A stretch of DNA of 64,000 bases from Polytrichum commune (lineage: Eukaryota; Streptophyta; Polytrichopsida; Polytrichales; Polytrichaceae): positions 17,298,001-17,362,000 of the forward strand of contig OX485806.1 in the NCBI GenBank assembly GCA_950295325.1. Direction: 5' to 3'. Shown here one piece after another: positions 44,811 to 56,489 of the stretch. A program made the translations under genes and the position numbers. Under the pieces are notes generated by a model. It was not told where the DNA came from and did no database searches. It saw only the letters and a list, made by a program, of their open reading frames with translations. Position 1 is the first letter of the stretch, and every line of letters begins with the position of its first letter.

Positions 44811-46391
44811 CATTGATTCTCAAAACTAAGTCAGTAGGAAAACCAACAAATTATGGGGAAGTCGATATTGATCTTTTTGCCCACCTGTAAATTGGGTCAC
44901 ACGTGCAATTGAACTGGCTATCATCCTTCCAAATTCCAACTCAAGTGTTATAGCAACGAGAGAGAAACTGTATTTTGAATGAACATAGGTCTATTGACTC
45001 GGTTTTGGAATTGTTTTCATCACTCACCTTCAATTGCAAGAAAAAATTTACGATGTTGCCTAGAGTTCTTCCTCTCAGTTATGGTTAGTAGTGTGGTCTC
45101 GTAGAGACATTTTCTCTTACCGTTGAGAAGGTTTTCTTTGCCCATGAGAGTATTACCAGAGGAGAGGAGGTTAAATGCTATAGCCATGTTGCAGCATGGG
45201 CATAGCACACGTGAAGTGTCAAAATTGTTGGGCGCCTCTCAATTTACATGCTCTAGTATTTGTAGAGAGTGTGTTCCTTACATGGAGCCTTCAAGAGGAG
45301 GGTGCCCACGAAGTAGCACCCCTGCTCAACAACGAGTGTGTGTAAGAGCCATCACAGTTGGTGGACTAGACAATGTTGTAGGTGTGAGGAATGCTTTGAA
45401 TAAACACATGAATGTGGTAGTGGCACCAACATAGCGAGGCGTGCACTTCATGAAGCATGTCTTGGGTCATTAGAGAAGCATAAGAAGTCGTTGCTCATAA
45501 ACAAGGATGTGTGTTGCAAGTTGGAAGTTGCTCAACATCATCAAGATTGGACCATCCATGATTGGTATAGGGTGATTTTTACTGATGACCATAAGGTCAA
45601 TCAATTTCAGTTTGATGATCGTACTTGGTGTGTGGGTGAAGGATGGAGAATCTCAAATACAAACTCATCATTTTAGTCATACACTTAAACATGGAGGTGG
45701 TGCAATTTTTGTGTGGCATTGTATGATTTCTAGTGGCATGGGTTACATGTGCAAGATAGAGGGGAAGATGACACAAGCTCTATATCTTGACATTCTTCAA
45801 GATGAAGTCATGAAGAGAATTGAATGGTACCGTTGCAACCCTATTTGTCTCATACTTCAACATGATAATGATCCTAAACATACTGCAAACTTAGTCAAAC
45901 AATGATTGTCAATGCAAAATTTTGATGTACTTATTTGGCCTCCTTAGTCACCTACCCTAAATCCAATTAACCATGTGTGGGCACTTGTGAAACATAAATT
46001 TAATGAGTATCCAACACTAGCCAAAGGAATGCTTCAATTGTGGGAGTGTGCGCAACCTTCTTTCCATTCCATCACTCATGAGTAGTGTCAAACGATCTAA
46101 CCTAGCATGCCCAATCGTATGCAAGCTATTTTAGCTTCTAAAGGAGGGTGGACAAATTATTGATCTAAAAGTAGATGTAGATTAAAATTGAGTCAATGTA
46201 TATAGTTCTTTTCAAATCATTGTTTCTCCATGTGTAGTTTCGCAATACACATGAGAACTTGGAAAATGATGTACTAGACTATGACTATTAACTTACACAA
46301 GTGAAATTTTGTACATCCTTGTTTTTATTTGCATGGCATTGTATGTGAAAATGAATGTAGTAAATTATTGACTCAGTTTTGAGAGTCAGTG
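44811..46391 (+). mobile_element. Tc1-like (Tc1/mariner) element, 1,581 bp, inactive
   Basis: Terminal repeats CATTGATTCTCAAAACTAAG and (complement) CACTGACTCTCAAAACTGAG, each continuing TCARTA, are flanked by TA at 44,809-44,810 and 46,392-46,393. Size, TA target and a single transposase-derived region in the middle are typical of complete Tc1-like elements. A further copy of the terminal motif, ATTGACTCGGTTTTGGA, lies at about 44,993 in opposite orientation to the left end. Confidence 0.85.
45144..46163 (+). pseudogene. Broken Tc1-type transposase (DD34-type)
   Basis: Homology spans a whole Tc1-type transposase. The N-terminal helix-turn-helix (HGHSTREVSKLLGASQFT) is followed by the RGGCPRSSTPAQQ linker and the DWTIHDWYRVIFTDD strand with the first catalytic Asp (45,584-45,586). 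LQHDNDPKHT has the second (45,864-45,866), and the match ends at ASKGGWTNY. The third catalytic position, in SPTLNPINHVW, is 34 codons after the second Asp in the same frame. It reads AAC (Asn) at 45,969-45,971 where Tc1 enzymes have Glu. Frame changes occur near 45,415-45,435 and 45,640-45,676. Stops lie near 45,903, 45,946, 46,083 and 46,100. The 34-residue spacing separates it from the usual plant mariner-like enzymes (DD39D). Confidence 0.85.
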
Positions 46392-46393
46392 TA

Positions 46394-47600
46394 GGAAAAA
46401 CTGTGCAACAACTATTGGTAGCTTGCAAAAGCCATAACTATTGAAAATTTTTGAGCTATTTATCGCTAAAAAGGACGTAACTTTTGATGGAGATGGAATA
46501 TTTGATAATATATCCTCTCCTTTTGGATGGATGATATCATTGAAGTCTTCCCACTTTTGAAAAGGCGTAGCTCTCTATTGGACGAAAAAATATATCCATC
46601 CTTCTTTTACATCCTTCATCAAAAATTATGGATGTAAATAGTTACTTCTCTCTTAATTAAACAACATACTGCACTCCCTATGAAAATTGAAAAAAAAAAA
46701 TCCATGACCATAACTTGTTGGTGGATGATGCCCACAAGTACACAACGTCTCTACAATGTGCGATGCATATTTGTGCATTTAAGAAAGCGTAAATATAGTT
46801 GTGTTTTTATTTCAACATCAAATGCAAAAGGGGGAATAGGAACAAGAAAGTTCCAAATTGCTAAGTGAATGATATTCATATTGTAATTGTCTGTGAATCA
46901 GTACTTATTGTTTTCTTGTCGAATGGTGATTGGACACCATTGTCGTTAACTTCAACTTGACCTCAAACATTACCAAATCCATGTCCAACGAATAAGGTTC
47001 GGTAATCATGGCAGTGGCCAACCCAAGATGATGGATCAACCCAACCCAAAATAATGAAACACTTAACTATTCTCTTACAAATTCTAGGGTGTAACCCTAG
47101 CGTGGGCACTTCCAAACATAAAAGTTTGAATGTTGGATGGAATCGGGAATAGTCTTATCTGGTTGATAATTGCAAGTCGTGTAGATCATCATAATTTCCG
47201 GTTCCATAATTGAAACGGAGATGCATAATATACAAGACATTAAAGTGAAGATTGTCTTCCTCAATAAGTGATGGTGTAATGGTCGCTTCACACTATGGCC
47301 GAAGGTCGAGAAGCCGTTGATTTCCACCAATTAGATTGCAAGAAATCAAGAATTCGGCTTCTCGACTCTTCACACTAGAGGTCAAAGTCCAAAGGCCGTC
47401 ATTCTCCAAAATGCCTACAATGGCAGTACTTTTTTACCAAGCCGACGGACTCTTGAAGGAAGTTTGGGTCGGGCAAGAATGGAAACCCAAAAGATGGTTC
47501 AGAGGCTATCGATGTTTTTTCACAAAAAAAAATTCAAAAACTGACAAGATCTTGGTTTTTAGATTGGAGGGGATGTTTTGGGCATGGAATAAAGTGGTAT
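46394..47600. other. Stretch without recognisable gene
   Basis: No gene is supported. TTCACACTATGGCC near 47,288 recurs at 47,636. Confidence 0.4.
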
Positions 47601-47605
47601 GGGTT

Positions 47606-47735
47606 TGGACTTTGGGCTTGGCCTTTGGAGGCTCTTCACACTATGGCCGTCCAAGTCAAGAGGCCATGGGAGTTCAAGGCCAAAGGTTTGGACTTCGGGC
47701 TTGGCCTTTGGAGACTTCACATTATGCTTGGCCGA
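47606..47735 (+). repeat. Imperfect tandem repeat of about 80 bp
   Basis: TTTGGACTTYGGGCTTGGCC followed by TTTGGAG and CTTCACAYTATG occurs twice, near 47,607 and 47,688. It opens several overlapping frames that look coding only because of the repeat. Confidence 0.65.
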
Positions 47736-47855
47736 AGGCTCCAATCCCTATATTTTATTGGCTATTTTCAACCCATTTCTTTGGACTCTCAACAAAGTTT
47801 GGCCATTCAATCCCATGACTTCTCGACTTGGACAACCATAGTGCGAATCACCCCA

Positions 47856-47858
<3 letters not shown>

Positions 47859-47890
<32 letters not shown>
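47859..47890. repeat. (CT)n microsatellite, 32 bp
   Basis: An uninterrupted CT tract. Confidence 0.95.
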
Positions 47891-47891
<1 letters not shown>

Positions 47892-48726
47892 AATTGTGAG
47901 TAGTTTCTATATACCAAGCACATAGCCCAATCTTGTCATAACATGTCTTTTTGGTGTCTTCTATTAAGGAGAACAACAACGAGTGCTAGCAAATCAATTC
48001 AATCTAAAGAGCATGCACAACTATAGAAAGGCGGCACTTTGGAAGAACATGGACTTGTCCTTTTGCACATCCCCCAACATTAACCTTCAAATGAATGAAG
48101 AGGAAGATTTTGCAACTGGTCATCAACATGGGATGTGCATTTTGTTGTTGGCTAACCACCAACTTGCAGTTTGTGCAAGGCCAGCTACATGTCTCCCTCC
48201 ACTAGCAACCTTTAATCACACTCAAAAAGCTCAAAGCCTGTAAGGAATGTGGCCCCATTGTTGGCACTCCCAACTCCACAAATTATGTCAGCTGTTGGGT
48301 TGGATGGAACTTGTTGTTTCATTTTGGTTAGCAAATTGTCGTTTCAAGTTTCGTAAAGCATAGTAGAAACTTGCATAAGTTATAAGAGGTGAAAGTGAAA
48401 AGTAATGTTCACATTTATTTAATCACACAAGTCCTCCCAATTGTGGTTTTAACTACTTACCCTAAAATAATGTCTAAAATTCGATCACATAGTCCAGTCT
48501 CATCATAACACATGTCTTTTTGTTGTCCGTTATTAACTACAAGCCATTCCATGTGAGATAGATTGACCCAATTTGATTACTGCAAATATTTGGAGACCTA
48601 CTTTTGGGTCTAAATTGGTCATTTGATGTCACTAAAAGGTCAACGTCATGATATCAAACACTCCAAAATTATGGTTTTCAAAATAGATTGGACTACATGC
48701 TCATTGTTCAAACATTCTCAGTTCAA
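47891..48726. other. Stretch without recognisable gene
   Basis: Two partial dispersed-repeat copies (ACATGTCTTTTTGGTGTC near 47,940 and ACACATGTCTTTTTGTTGTC near 48,509). An 86-codon frame at 47,983-48,243 has no known motif. Confidence 0.4.
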
Positions 48727-48729
48727 TAA

Positions 48730-49131
48730 GGGTGAGTTTCCATGTGGGTTGCTCGCCCATCATATTATAGTGGGCATAAGGACAAATCCGTCCAAAATGT
48801 AGAGGAATACAGTGGGGTAGGGTTCATCAGTGCCAACTAGCTACTCCCAACTTCTCAAATTTGGGCCCACCTACTAACCCCCTCCTCCATGTTAAAACCT
48901 CGTCCTCCTTCTAAAACCTGTGTCTTCAATCCTTCAATGACACGAATTGTAGGTTAAAGATTTTTTTAGTGGGCGCATAGAAGTCTAGTGGACCGTGTCC
49001 ACGGCCCTCCACATTCCAACAGACCACCAGAATGTGATTGGATGGCGGCTTGTGCTTAACTACATGTGAACACCTCCAACCCATCATTTTCTAGAATCTA
49101 GTAGGTAAATGGCCTACATGGAAACTCACCC
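48730..49131. mobile_element. TIR element, GGGTGAGTTTCCATGT ends, 402 bp
   Basis: Perfect 16-bp inverted ends GGGTGAGTTTCCATGT. The flanks TAA and TAC fit a 3-bp TAA target with one change. Probably a PIF/Harbinger-type (Tourist-like) MITE. No coding frame. Confidence 0.7.
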
Positions 49132-49134
49132 TAC

Positions 49135-51136
49135 TCCACATAAATGAAAGGGGGGGGTATGTGGCTTTCTTATGGTTCAATGTCAATAGACTTTGATAAA
49201 ACATAACTATTTAAGGTTATTTCCAATACCTTATGAAATTAATGTTGGTTTTTCTTGATATGTTTGCATATGCACAAAAATCTGAACATCACAAAACCGA
49301 GTAATATGGGGTAACAAAGAACAAAAGGAAACAACATAAGGCCCATCTACTTGGCCACTCAAATAGAGGTGTCCAATTAAGGAGAGTGACCTCATAGTGC
49401 CCACATAGTGACTTGATACACTCTAAACTCCATAGTATCACACCTCTAACAACCAAAGTGCATGTGATATTACGGAGTTTTGTAGTGTCAACATGGATGC
49501 ATGATACTATAGAATTAGTGTAGCATGTGACATTATGGAATGACACAAAGGAGATGTGAGGATAATTTGAATCCGTTCTTCCATCACCTACGCTAGTGTG
49601 ATCCACTCCACTTGGCCTTCCCGGGCGATGTGGCGGACACATGCACCAACATTCAACAAGTGGCATAAGAAGAAGAATAAGGTGACACTCCAAATGTTGA
49701 CACATGGTGCAATGTGAGGGTGTGGGTTGACATCTTGGGTGGTTTGCATTAATGACAAATTTTGTGATATAAGGGATAGAAATGTGACAATAAGGAGTGA
49801 CATTTGAATTATGAGCATTCGTTCCCTAGGGTTTCGGGATATAGAGAGTGGATGACAATATGGAGGTTGATATTACGGAGTTTAGGGTGTATTCATAAGT
49901 CCCACATAATTTGTGTCCAAAGGGCAGCCAGTTGCACAGTCCGTTCCGTGGTTTGGCCACATGTCATATTTGTTAACCTCACTTCGGGATCAGAGAAATT
50001 CGTCACCCAGCCCACAAGTGGCTCCATTAATTGTGAGCAACTAGCCATAGCAGGCTGAATTGTTTTAATTACTTCCTGTATAATGTTATCACCTGACTAC
50101 ATCTGATTGAATTGGATATTGGAGTTGACATTGACTAATAAGGAGTTGTTTACAATGTGGATCATGAAGTTGTCCCTTGCCCCCATAAAATATGGATTTT
50201 CTTTTGAAACTCATCCCAGGACCACTTTGGTTTACATCAAGGAAATAATGTTAGAGTGACCATGGAGCATGAGATCTCCATAAGGCCCATTTCTCAGCCT
50301 ACATTATTCATTGTCATTGTCCAACAAGTTTTGCAAAAGTTGTTCTCTTTTGTAAAGTTTAGGGGACTGTGAAGAAGTGTTGTTTCAGTCTTTTTTCCTT
50401 TTTCTTTTTTCTTTTTGTCAAACATCACAGTAGTTAAGAGGGGAGCATAGAGGAAGAAGGGGAGAAGGCAAAACACAAAGAACTTTTTTTCTTCCAAAAC
50501 TTTCCTTTTCAGGCATATATATATCCACTTCTTGGTGGATGGTCACTCCACTTGGTCCATGTTTGGTTTACACCTAGTGAGGGCCCAATGGATTTTAAAA
50601 TCGCGTTTTCATAAATTTGACCATGAAAGTGTGACCATGAAAAAAGACCATATGACATGAGACAACTTTGTGGCCCATGATGTACACAACCCCCAATAAG
50701 GCAGACATGCCTAGTTTGATGAATTATCTTAATTAGACACCTGCATTTGAGTGGTACGTCATGTGGAGTGGCTCCAAGAATGGACACCAAAATGACATGT
50801 GTTTCAAGAGATTGGACTATGAGCTCAAAACATGATAACCTTTCTAGGCTTGGTAATCAACAACTTAGGGGGAGGGGAGGGGAGGGGAGGAGAGGCTACA
50901 TGAACATTGAACGAGCACATGAACCTTCACTTTGGTAAAAAAATAAGATATTCATATGAGCTCTAGAATTTGTGAGGGAAGTGACGATGGCCTCCACCTG
51001 GATTTGCTAATCATCTCATTTCAATCAGGGTGGTTTGTATCCCAAGAGTTGAAGTGGGCTAGTTGGAAACAACAAGTATCCGTTTAGGATTGATCTATCC
51101 AAGTCAGACAACATGTTCTTTTATGAATCTTCACAT
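49135..51136. other. Stretch without recognisable gene
   Basis: A dispersed-repeat copy is near 49,330-49,420 and a reverse copy near 50,735. A GGGGA-type simple repeat is near 50,870. The frames at 49,289-50,058 are short and without family features. Confidence 0.4.
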
Positions 51137-51309
51137 AATATTATTATGCAGTGTGCGTTCATTCATGTGGGCCTTGAGAATATAATCACATAATGCCCTA
51201 ACCTAGTGCAAGGAGACTTATATTAAGTTCAAACCTGCACTAGGTTGGGAACATCCCGTGGTTATATTCTCAAGGCCCTCATGAACGAATGCACATTGTT
51301 GAATAATGT
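51137..51309. mobile_element. Palindromic MITE, copy 2 of the 3,247 family
   Basis: The arms carry GTGTGCGTTCATTCATGTGG and (complement) GTGCATTCGTTCATGAGGGC, then GAGAATATAACCACGGGATG-like sequence. Boundaries are approximate. Confidence 0.5.
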
Positions 51310-54300
51310 TTTGCACACCATGCTCATGAAGAAGGCCTAACTTACAACCATAAATGCCTTTGTTTGTGATTGGAGTCCACGCATGGGATGCAACTTTTAA
51401 GGAAACTTGTAGGCGGGGTTTAAACAAACAATTCTAAAGTTTCACCCACTTCTCATAGGATATGAAGCATGCCATGACTGCAAGATGATTAGCATATCCA
51501 AATGATGCTTGTAGCCATTTTTCTCATAATGTTTAAATTCATATGAGTATGCTACCAAATTGAATATTCTCAAGCCCGTTAAAAGGTCATACATGTCCCT
51601 CAACTATGTCGACTATAGAGCCCATAATTGGTAACAAATTGGTAACAAATGTTGCTCACAAAGTTCAATTTCTTTTAAACACATGGTCTTCTAAGGTCAT
51701 TCTTAGATCCACATTTAACCAACATACCACTCAAACATAGGAATTTGATTAGGAAAAAATAACCGAGTAAAACTTGCATACCTTAAAGAATTAGGTAGAG
51801 GGTGTTGACACCTTTGCTTTAAGTGGTAAATACAATTACTATTATTAGAGTGATTAAATACTAGACGTTGTTGTTAGCAATTGAGAGATAAAGCCAATTT
51901 TCAATGCATCAAAGTATGTTTTATTTGAATCTTGTATGCAACAGTTATACGGGGTTTGAAATTATATTGATAGATGACTAAAAACCAACAAGAGAGTCCG
52001 TTATTATGGTGGTAAACATTCTCAAAATCAATATGTACGTGTAGTGCAAGCTTCAATATGTTGGTTTTAGCACATCTACCTTAAATGGAGGGATAAACCA
52101 TGAAGATGGCTACCCTACCAATTTCATGGCATGTAAATTATGATCCTAACATGTTTACGTCAAGTTTATCTTATATAATTTGAACATTGAGACACACACA
52201 CCTATTTATTCAGTGTTCTAAGATAAGCTACAAGTGTGCTCTATGCTATTTGCAATCTCACACTAATTGCAATCCACACTATCCTCTTAGAGCGAACCTT
52301 GAGTTTTTTTTTGAACATTTAGTGTGATTATTGCATACATTTTCATGGCCACGTTCTAATTAAATTATATTTGATACAATAAATTACCAAACATGCTTAA
52401 GATGTAATATCACCAAGGAGCATATGCCAAGTTTTACCTCTAAATGCCTACCCATTGGTTGTCCCAAAATGGCCTTAAAAACCCCTATGTGAATATCGAA
52501 AAATTATAATAAATTTTCACCACATCTTATGGGTTGTTTCCAAATCTAATTGTATAGATTCTTAAAATGTGAATATGTATAGCATGCAGGTGAAGAACAC
52601 CTCAAGAACTTACTACCTTCCAAGTATTTTCAAATATGATGTTTTGATGGTCATGTGATGAGGTGTAAAAAAGAAGGGAGAGTTTTTTCACTTTGATTTC
52701 TAATCAAGTTCATATATTGTTTTGAGTGTAGTGAGTTAATAATAAGACTGCTTAGAAATAAACTAAATTACCAATCATATGCAACCACAACCTCCACAAA
52801 CACCACATTACATTTTTGCAAGCCCTTGCTATGAAACTAGACATTGTCATATCAAATCCCAATCCTTTGACAAGGGTACATATGAACCTCAAAATCCAAA
52901 TCCCAATAACAATTGTGCCATAAATAAATTGATCCAAAATGAGGGAGTTATGGTCCCCAATAGTGAACACCCTCAACCCCCTAAACAATTGGAAGGGGTG
53001 TGTGTATGTTGGGGGGGGGGGGGGTAAATACACTAGAATTCTCAACTAGTGTCCATTTGAAAATATTCCCATTTTTGACACAAAGGTTGTCTTAATGCTT
53101 TCAATATGTTTATATGACATTCATGGGCCAAGTGTGGAGTCAAAAGAGCCAAGGTTAGAAAAAAACAAACAATAATAAATAAATCCACGTAGTGGAAGAT
53201 TTCATTATGTGCCTTCATAATCTAAAACATTTTCTTGCTCTTGTTAATTTGAGCCAAGAAATAAAAGGCCATGAAAATGTCACCATCACTCATAAAGCAA
53301 CCCTTGGAATAAGATTATCCAAAGGTGCATATTCACCTAACCACAAACCAATCAAAAGTAGGTGATTGGTTAAGAAAAACAACCGAATAACACTCGCATA
53401 TCTTAGGACATGCGAGAAAGGTCTTTGACCTATTTTAGTTTGCTGCTCCAATTGAACGAGGGAATTACTCGGCACAAATGAGAGTAAGGCACCTATAACA
53501 ACTACCGAGCGAGCACGAGAGTGCCACATGCTGTTTTCGTCTTCACAAACCCCACCTTGGAGTTGCCACACTTGAAGCCGGAACGCTATTGGGTAACGGA
53601 AGGTTATGAGCACCCAATGGGGTGATCCGGACCTCAACCATGACTGGACGTAGTAGGCTTGGGCCAATCTCATGGGTCATGCCCACAACTCCATGGCTCG
53701 TGCCACCCACATACATACACTTTCCACTCTCCACCAATGCCATACTATGGCTTCACATTCATTTCATTCATTCATAAATACAATCATGTTACTACTACAT
53801 GTACTCATACCTAGGTGCGTCACCAACTTATCATTATTATGCCTTTTTGGGCTTCGATCTTTTAGTAGATGATAAGGAAGGTCGCTTTTACACTAGACGA
53901 GAGGTTGAGAGCTTGAAGAAGAAACTATTCTTCTCATTGGTAAGGGGCTTATTCTTATGCAAGCCTTTCACGCCCCTTTATGCTTGAGCTTCTTACTTGA
54001 GAGCTTGAAACGTTTTGATGGGTTTAAAACGCTTAAGATCACGATGTGAACTTGTTGGATCCCATGTGGAATGACTATGACAATTTCAAGTTCATTCATC
54101 ACAAGCTCTTAGTCAAAATCTTGAACTATGTCATGAAGGCTCATGTTACTGCCCCATTATCCTACAACTTGAATAGAGAACTTAAACATGGAAATTTGGG
54201 GAGTTTGATATATACTTGGAGATAACAAGCGTACCTCTCATTCATCTAACAAAAATGCCTTCCAATAATATGTAGGTCAGAAGGTATTTTTCCAAAGGTG

Positions 54301-54520
54301 ATTGACATTGGACTTAGTTCCAAGGACTCCACTTTAGTGTCATGGTAATTAAAATCCAGAATAAAGTACTAGGCCTCAACCCTGTCGGATCAACTTATGA
54401 GAGGTAACCTGTAATTACCTGGAAAATCCATTTGTGGTATTAGCAATTTATATTAGTAATTTACAACACTAATTTTGATTAACCTCACAACCTAATTCAC
54501 ACAGCTACTGGTCAATGAAC
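51310..54520. other. Stretch without recognisable gene
   Basis: Dispersed-repeat copies near 51,680-51,785 and 53,335-53,405, and a G14 run at 53,011-53,024. Frames at 52,752-53,045 and 53,290-53,987 have no recognisable domains. Confidence 0.4.
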
Positions 54521-54953
54521 CGACCGCTAGGGCTACACATGAACCGGTTGAGTTTGAGAAATAACCGATTGAACTTCACGACTTCACGAAAATTACCGAT
54601 TGTTTTAGATGAATTTATAGAATATACCTCAAACTAATAAAGAACATCCGGAAGATGTCAACATGTCACCGGTTGGAATTCAGAATCACTTGGATCTCAA
54701 CGGATTATGCCCCAAAATCTCCTCGTCCACTGCTTCGGGTTGAGCCAGTGTCTAGGGAGGTTTTTGGGCATAATCGGTCGACATCCCAGTGTTTCCAATG
54801 TCAACCGGTCACATGTTGACCTCTTTCGGTTTTTCTTTATTAGTTTGAGGTATATTCCATACATTCATCATCTAAAATGATCGGTAATTTTCATGAAGTC
54901 TTCAAGTTCGACCGGTTATTTCTTAAACTCGACCAACACATCTATAACTACAC
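54521..54953. repeat. Large palindrome of two 'GAGAAATAACC' family copies
   Basis: A plus-strand copy (54,521 to about 54,743) faces a minus-strand copy (about 54,750-54,953). Arms of about 200 bp share GAGTTTRAGAAATAACCGRT, AAAATTACCGATYRTTTTAG, ATATACCTCAAACTAATAAA and GTGACCGGTTG-like blocks. The gap is only a few tens of bases (around TCCACTGCTTCGGG). The transcript would fold into one long hairpin. Confidence 0.7.
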
Positions 54954-54954
54954 T

Positions 54955-55312
54955 ATATAGCCATAATAGTGTGGGTGAAAATTTAGCACGGAAACAGTTA
55001 GCATGGGCCACACTAATTTTCTGGTCAAGGTGGAATGAACATGGGTCTATGACCCCAGGTCTTCCCCCTAGTCTTCATGAAGATTTTTGGCCCGATATAT
55101 TGAATATTAGGTATGGGACACAAGTAACACATAATAAAACAACCATCCGCATTAATTGTCCACAAAAACAAGTTAACGTGGCCCACGCTAAGTTTCTAGT
55201 ATAAATTTAGCGTGGGTTGAAAATTACTGTGGTCCACATTAATTGTCATTGTGAGAATTAGCATCGGCTCTAGAAAATTACCGCGGTCCACACTAATAGG
55301 GCCTTTTTAGGG
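54955..55312. repeat. Inverted-repeat block directly after the palindrome
   Basis: The left part ATAGTGTGGGTGAAAATTTAGC mirrors the right part, complemented, ATTAGTGTGGACCGCGGTAATTTTC. Internal repeats carry GTGGGYYACACTAAT. Superfamily unknown. Confidence 0.45.
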
Positions 55313-56101
55313 TAGTGGCCGGTTCTCGCTGCTCATTGGGTTTGAGCCCGGGCGGTATCGGCGGTTAGTGTAAACATAGAAATTAGTGTTCCTCAATGAT
55401 TGAGGGGGCAAAACTCCCTAGCTAATACCCAAATTTAAATGCAATTTTTTTTCTACTATTAATGTCCATTCTTTCAAGCTCTCCAAGTGTTGGGCACCTT
55501 CGAAATTCCTCAGACCACGCTCGCTCCGTGTAATGGAGAAGGTTCGAGCGCCCAAATTAAGATGCCTTTGAAGGTTCGACTCGTGACTTACTACAACTTA
55601 ATTAGGGCGGTCTGCTTAATTTGGGAACTTGGTTTAGGTTTTGTTCCCATTAAGAATCTGTTAACCAACTATAAACAACTCGTTAAATGTGTCCCTTTAT
55701 TTGAAGGTTCCCACGGGACTTGTTGGGTTCGATAGATGGCGGGACATTCATTTTAATTGACGTGATGTCATATGAATGCACGGACTTGGACTTCGTCAAC
55801 AAGATCGAATCGGGTTTTTGGAGGGAGCTTATAATTAATTACGGTGGGTCAATTGATGCTTGATTGACTTACCCTTGATGTATTAATTGTGAAAGGGTGA
55901 TGGGATTATAAAATGTAATTAGGCGGTGACTTAGCCAAAAGACTTGTCACTTAATGTCTTGGATATTGTGGATTTAAGGTAGGGTGAAAGCATCCTAATT
56001 ATCGGTTTAGGGTTTCGGGGTTCTTTGTCCAAGATCCTTGATTAGGTGAAAGCACCTCATGAGTAAATCCGTTAAGTTAAGGTAACTACAAGGGTCCGGA
56101 G
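55313..56101. other. Stretch without recognisable gene
   Basis: An 82-codon frame (55,487-55,735) shows no recognisable domain. Confidence 0.4.
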
Positions 56102-56103
56102 TA

Positions 56104-56487
56104 CACTAAATATTGTAGTTAGTGTTGCCATTTCTATTTACCTTGCTCAACTCAATACTAGTTGTAAACAACCCTTGTAATGTCACCAACACTAAATGTT
56201 AAGCCTAACATGATTTGTCATTCCTTGTAAAAAAATTTGGGCATTAGAAATTCACAATGTTGCAGCTACTTTCACTTTCTAAGTGCTTTTTCATCCAAAT
56301 TTCAATCAACCATGACGACATTTCATCACAAAACTGGGAAGGTGCAAAAAATATTTTGAACTAAAAAGTGGATGCACTAAAAGTGAGTTGGGATGACAAT
56401 ATTTGTAAACTTGTTCATACAAATTGTCATTTGGAAAGTTACCACAGTGTCATCAAATTTCATATGACACTAAATACAATATTGGTG
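56104..56487. mobile_element. TA-target MITE, CACTAAATA ends, 384 bp
   Basis: The ends are CACTAAATATTGTAGTTAGT and (complement) CACCAATATTGTATTTAGTG. TA flanks at 56,102-56,103 and 56,488-56,489. The interior aligns in reverse with 11,126-11,459. Confidence 0.75.
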
Positions 56488-56489
56488 TA

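Noticed and set aside
47336-47903. Overlapping plus frames of 80-160 codons
   Set aside because: They run through an imperfect tandem repeat and shift frame freely, with no domain.
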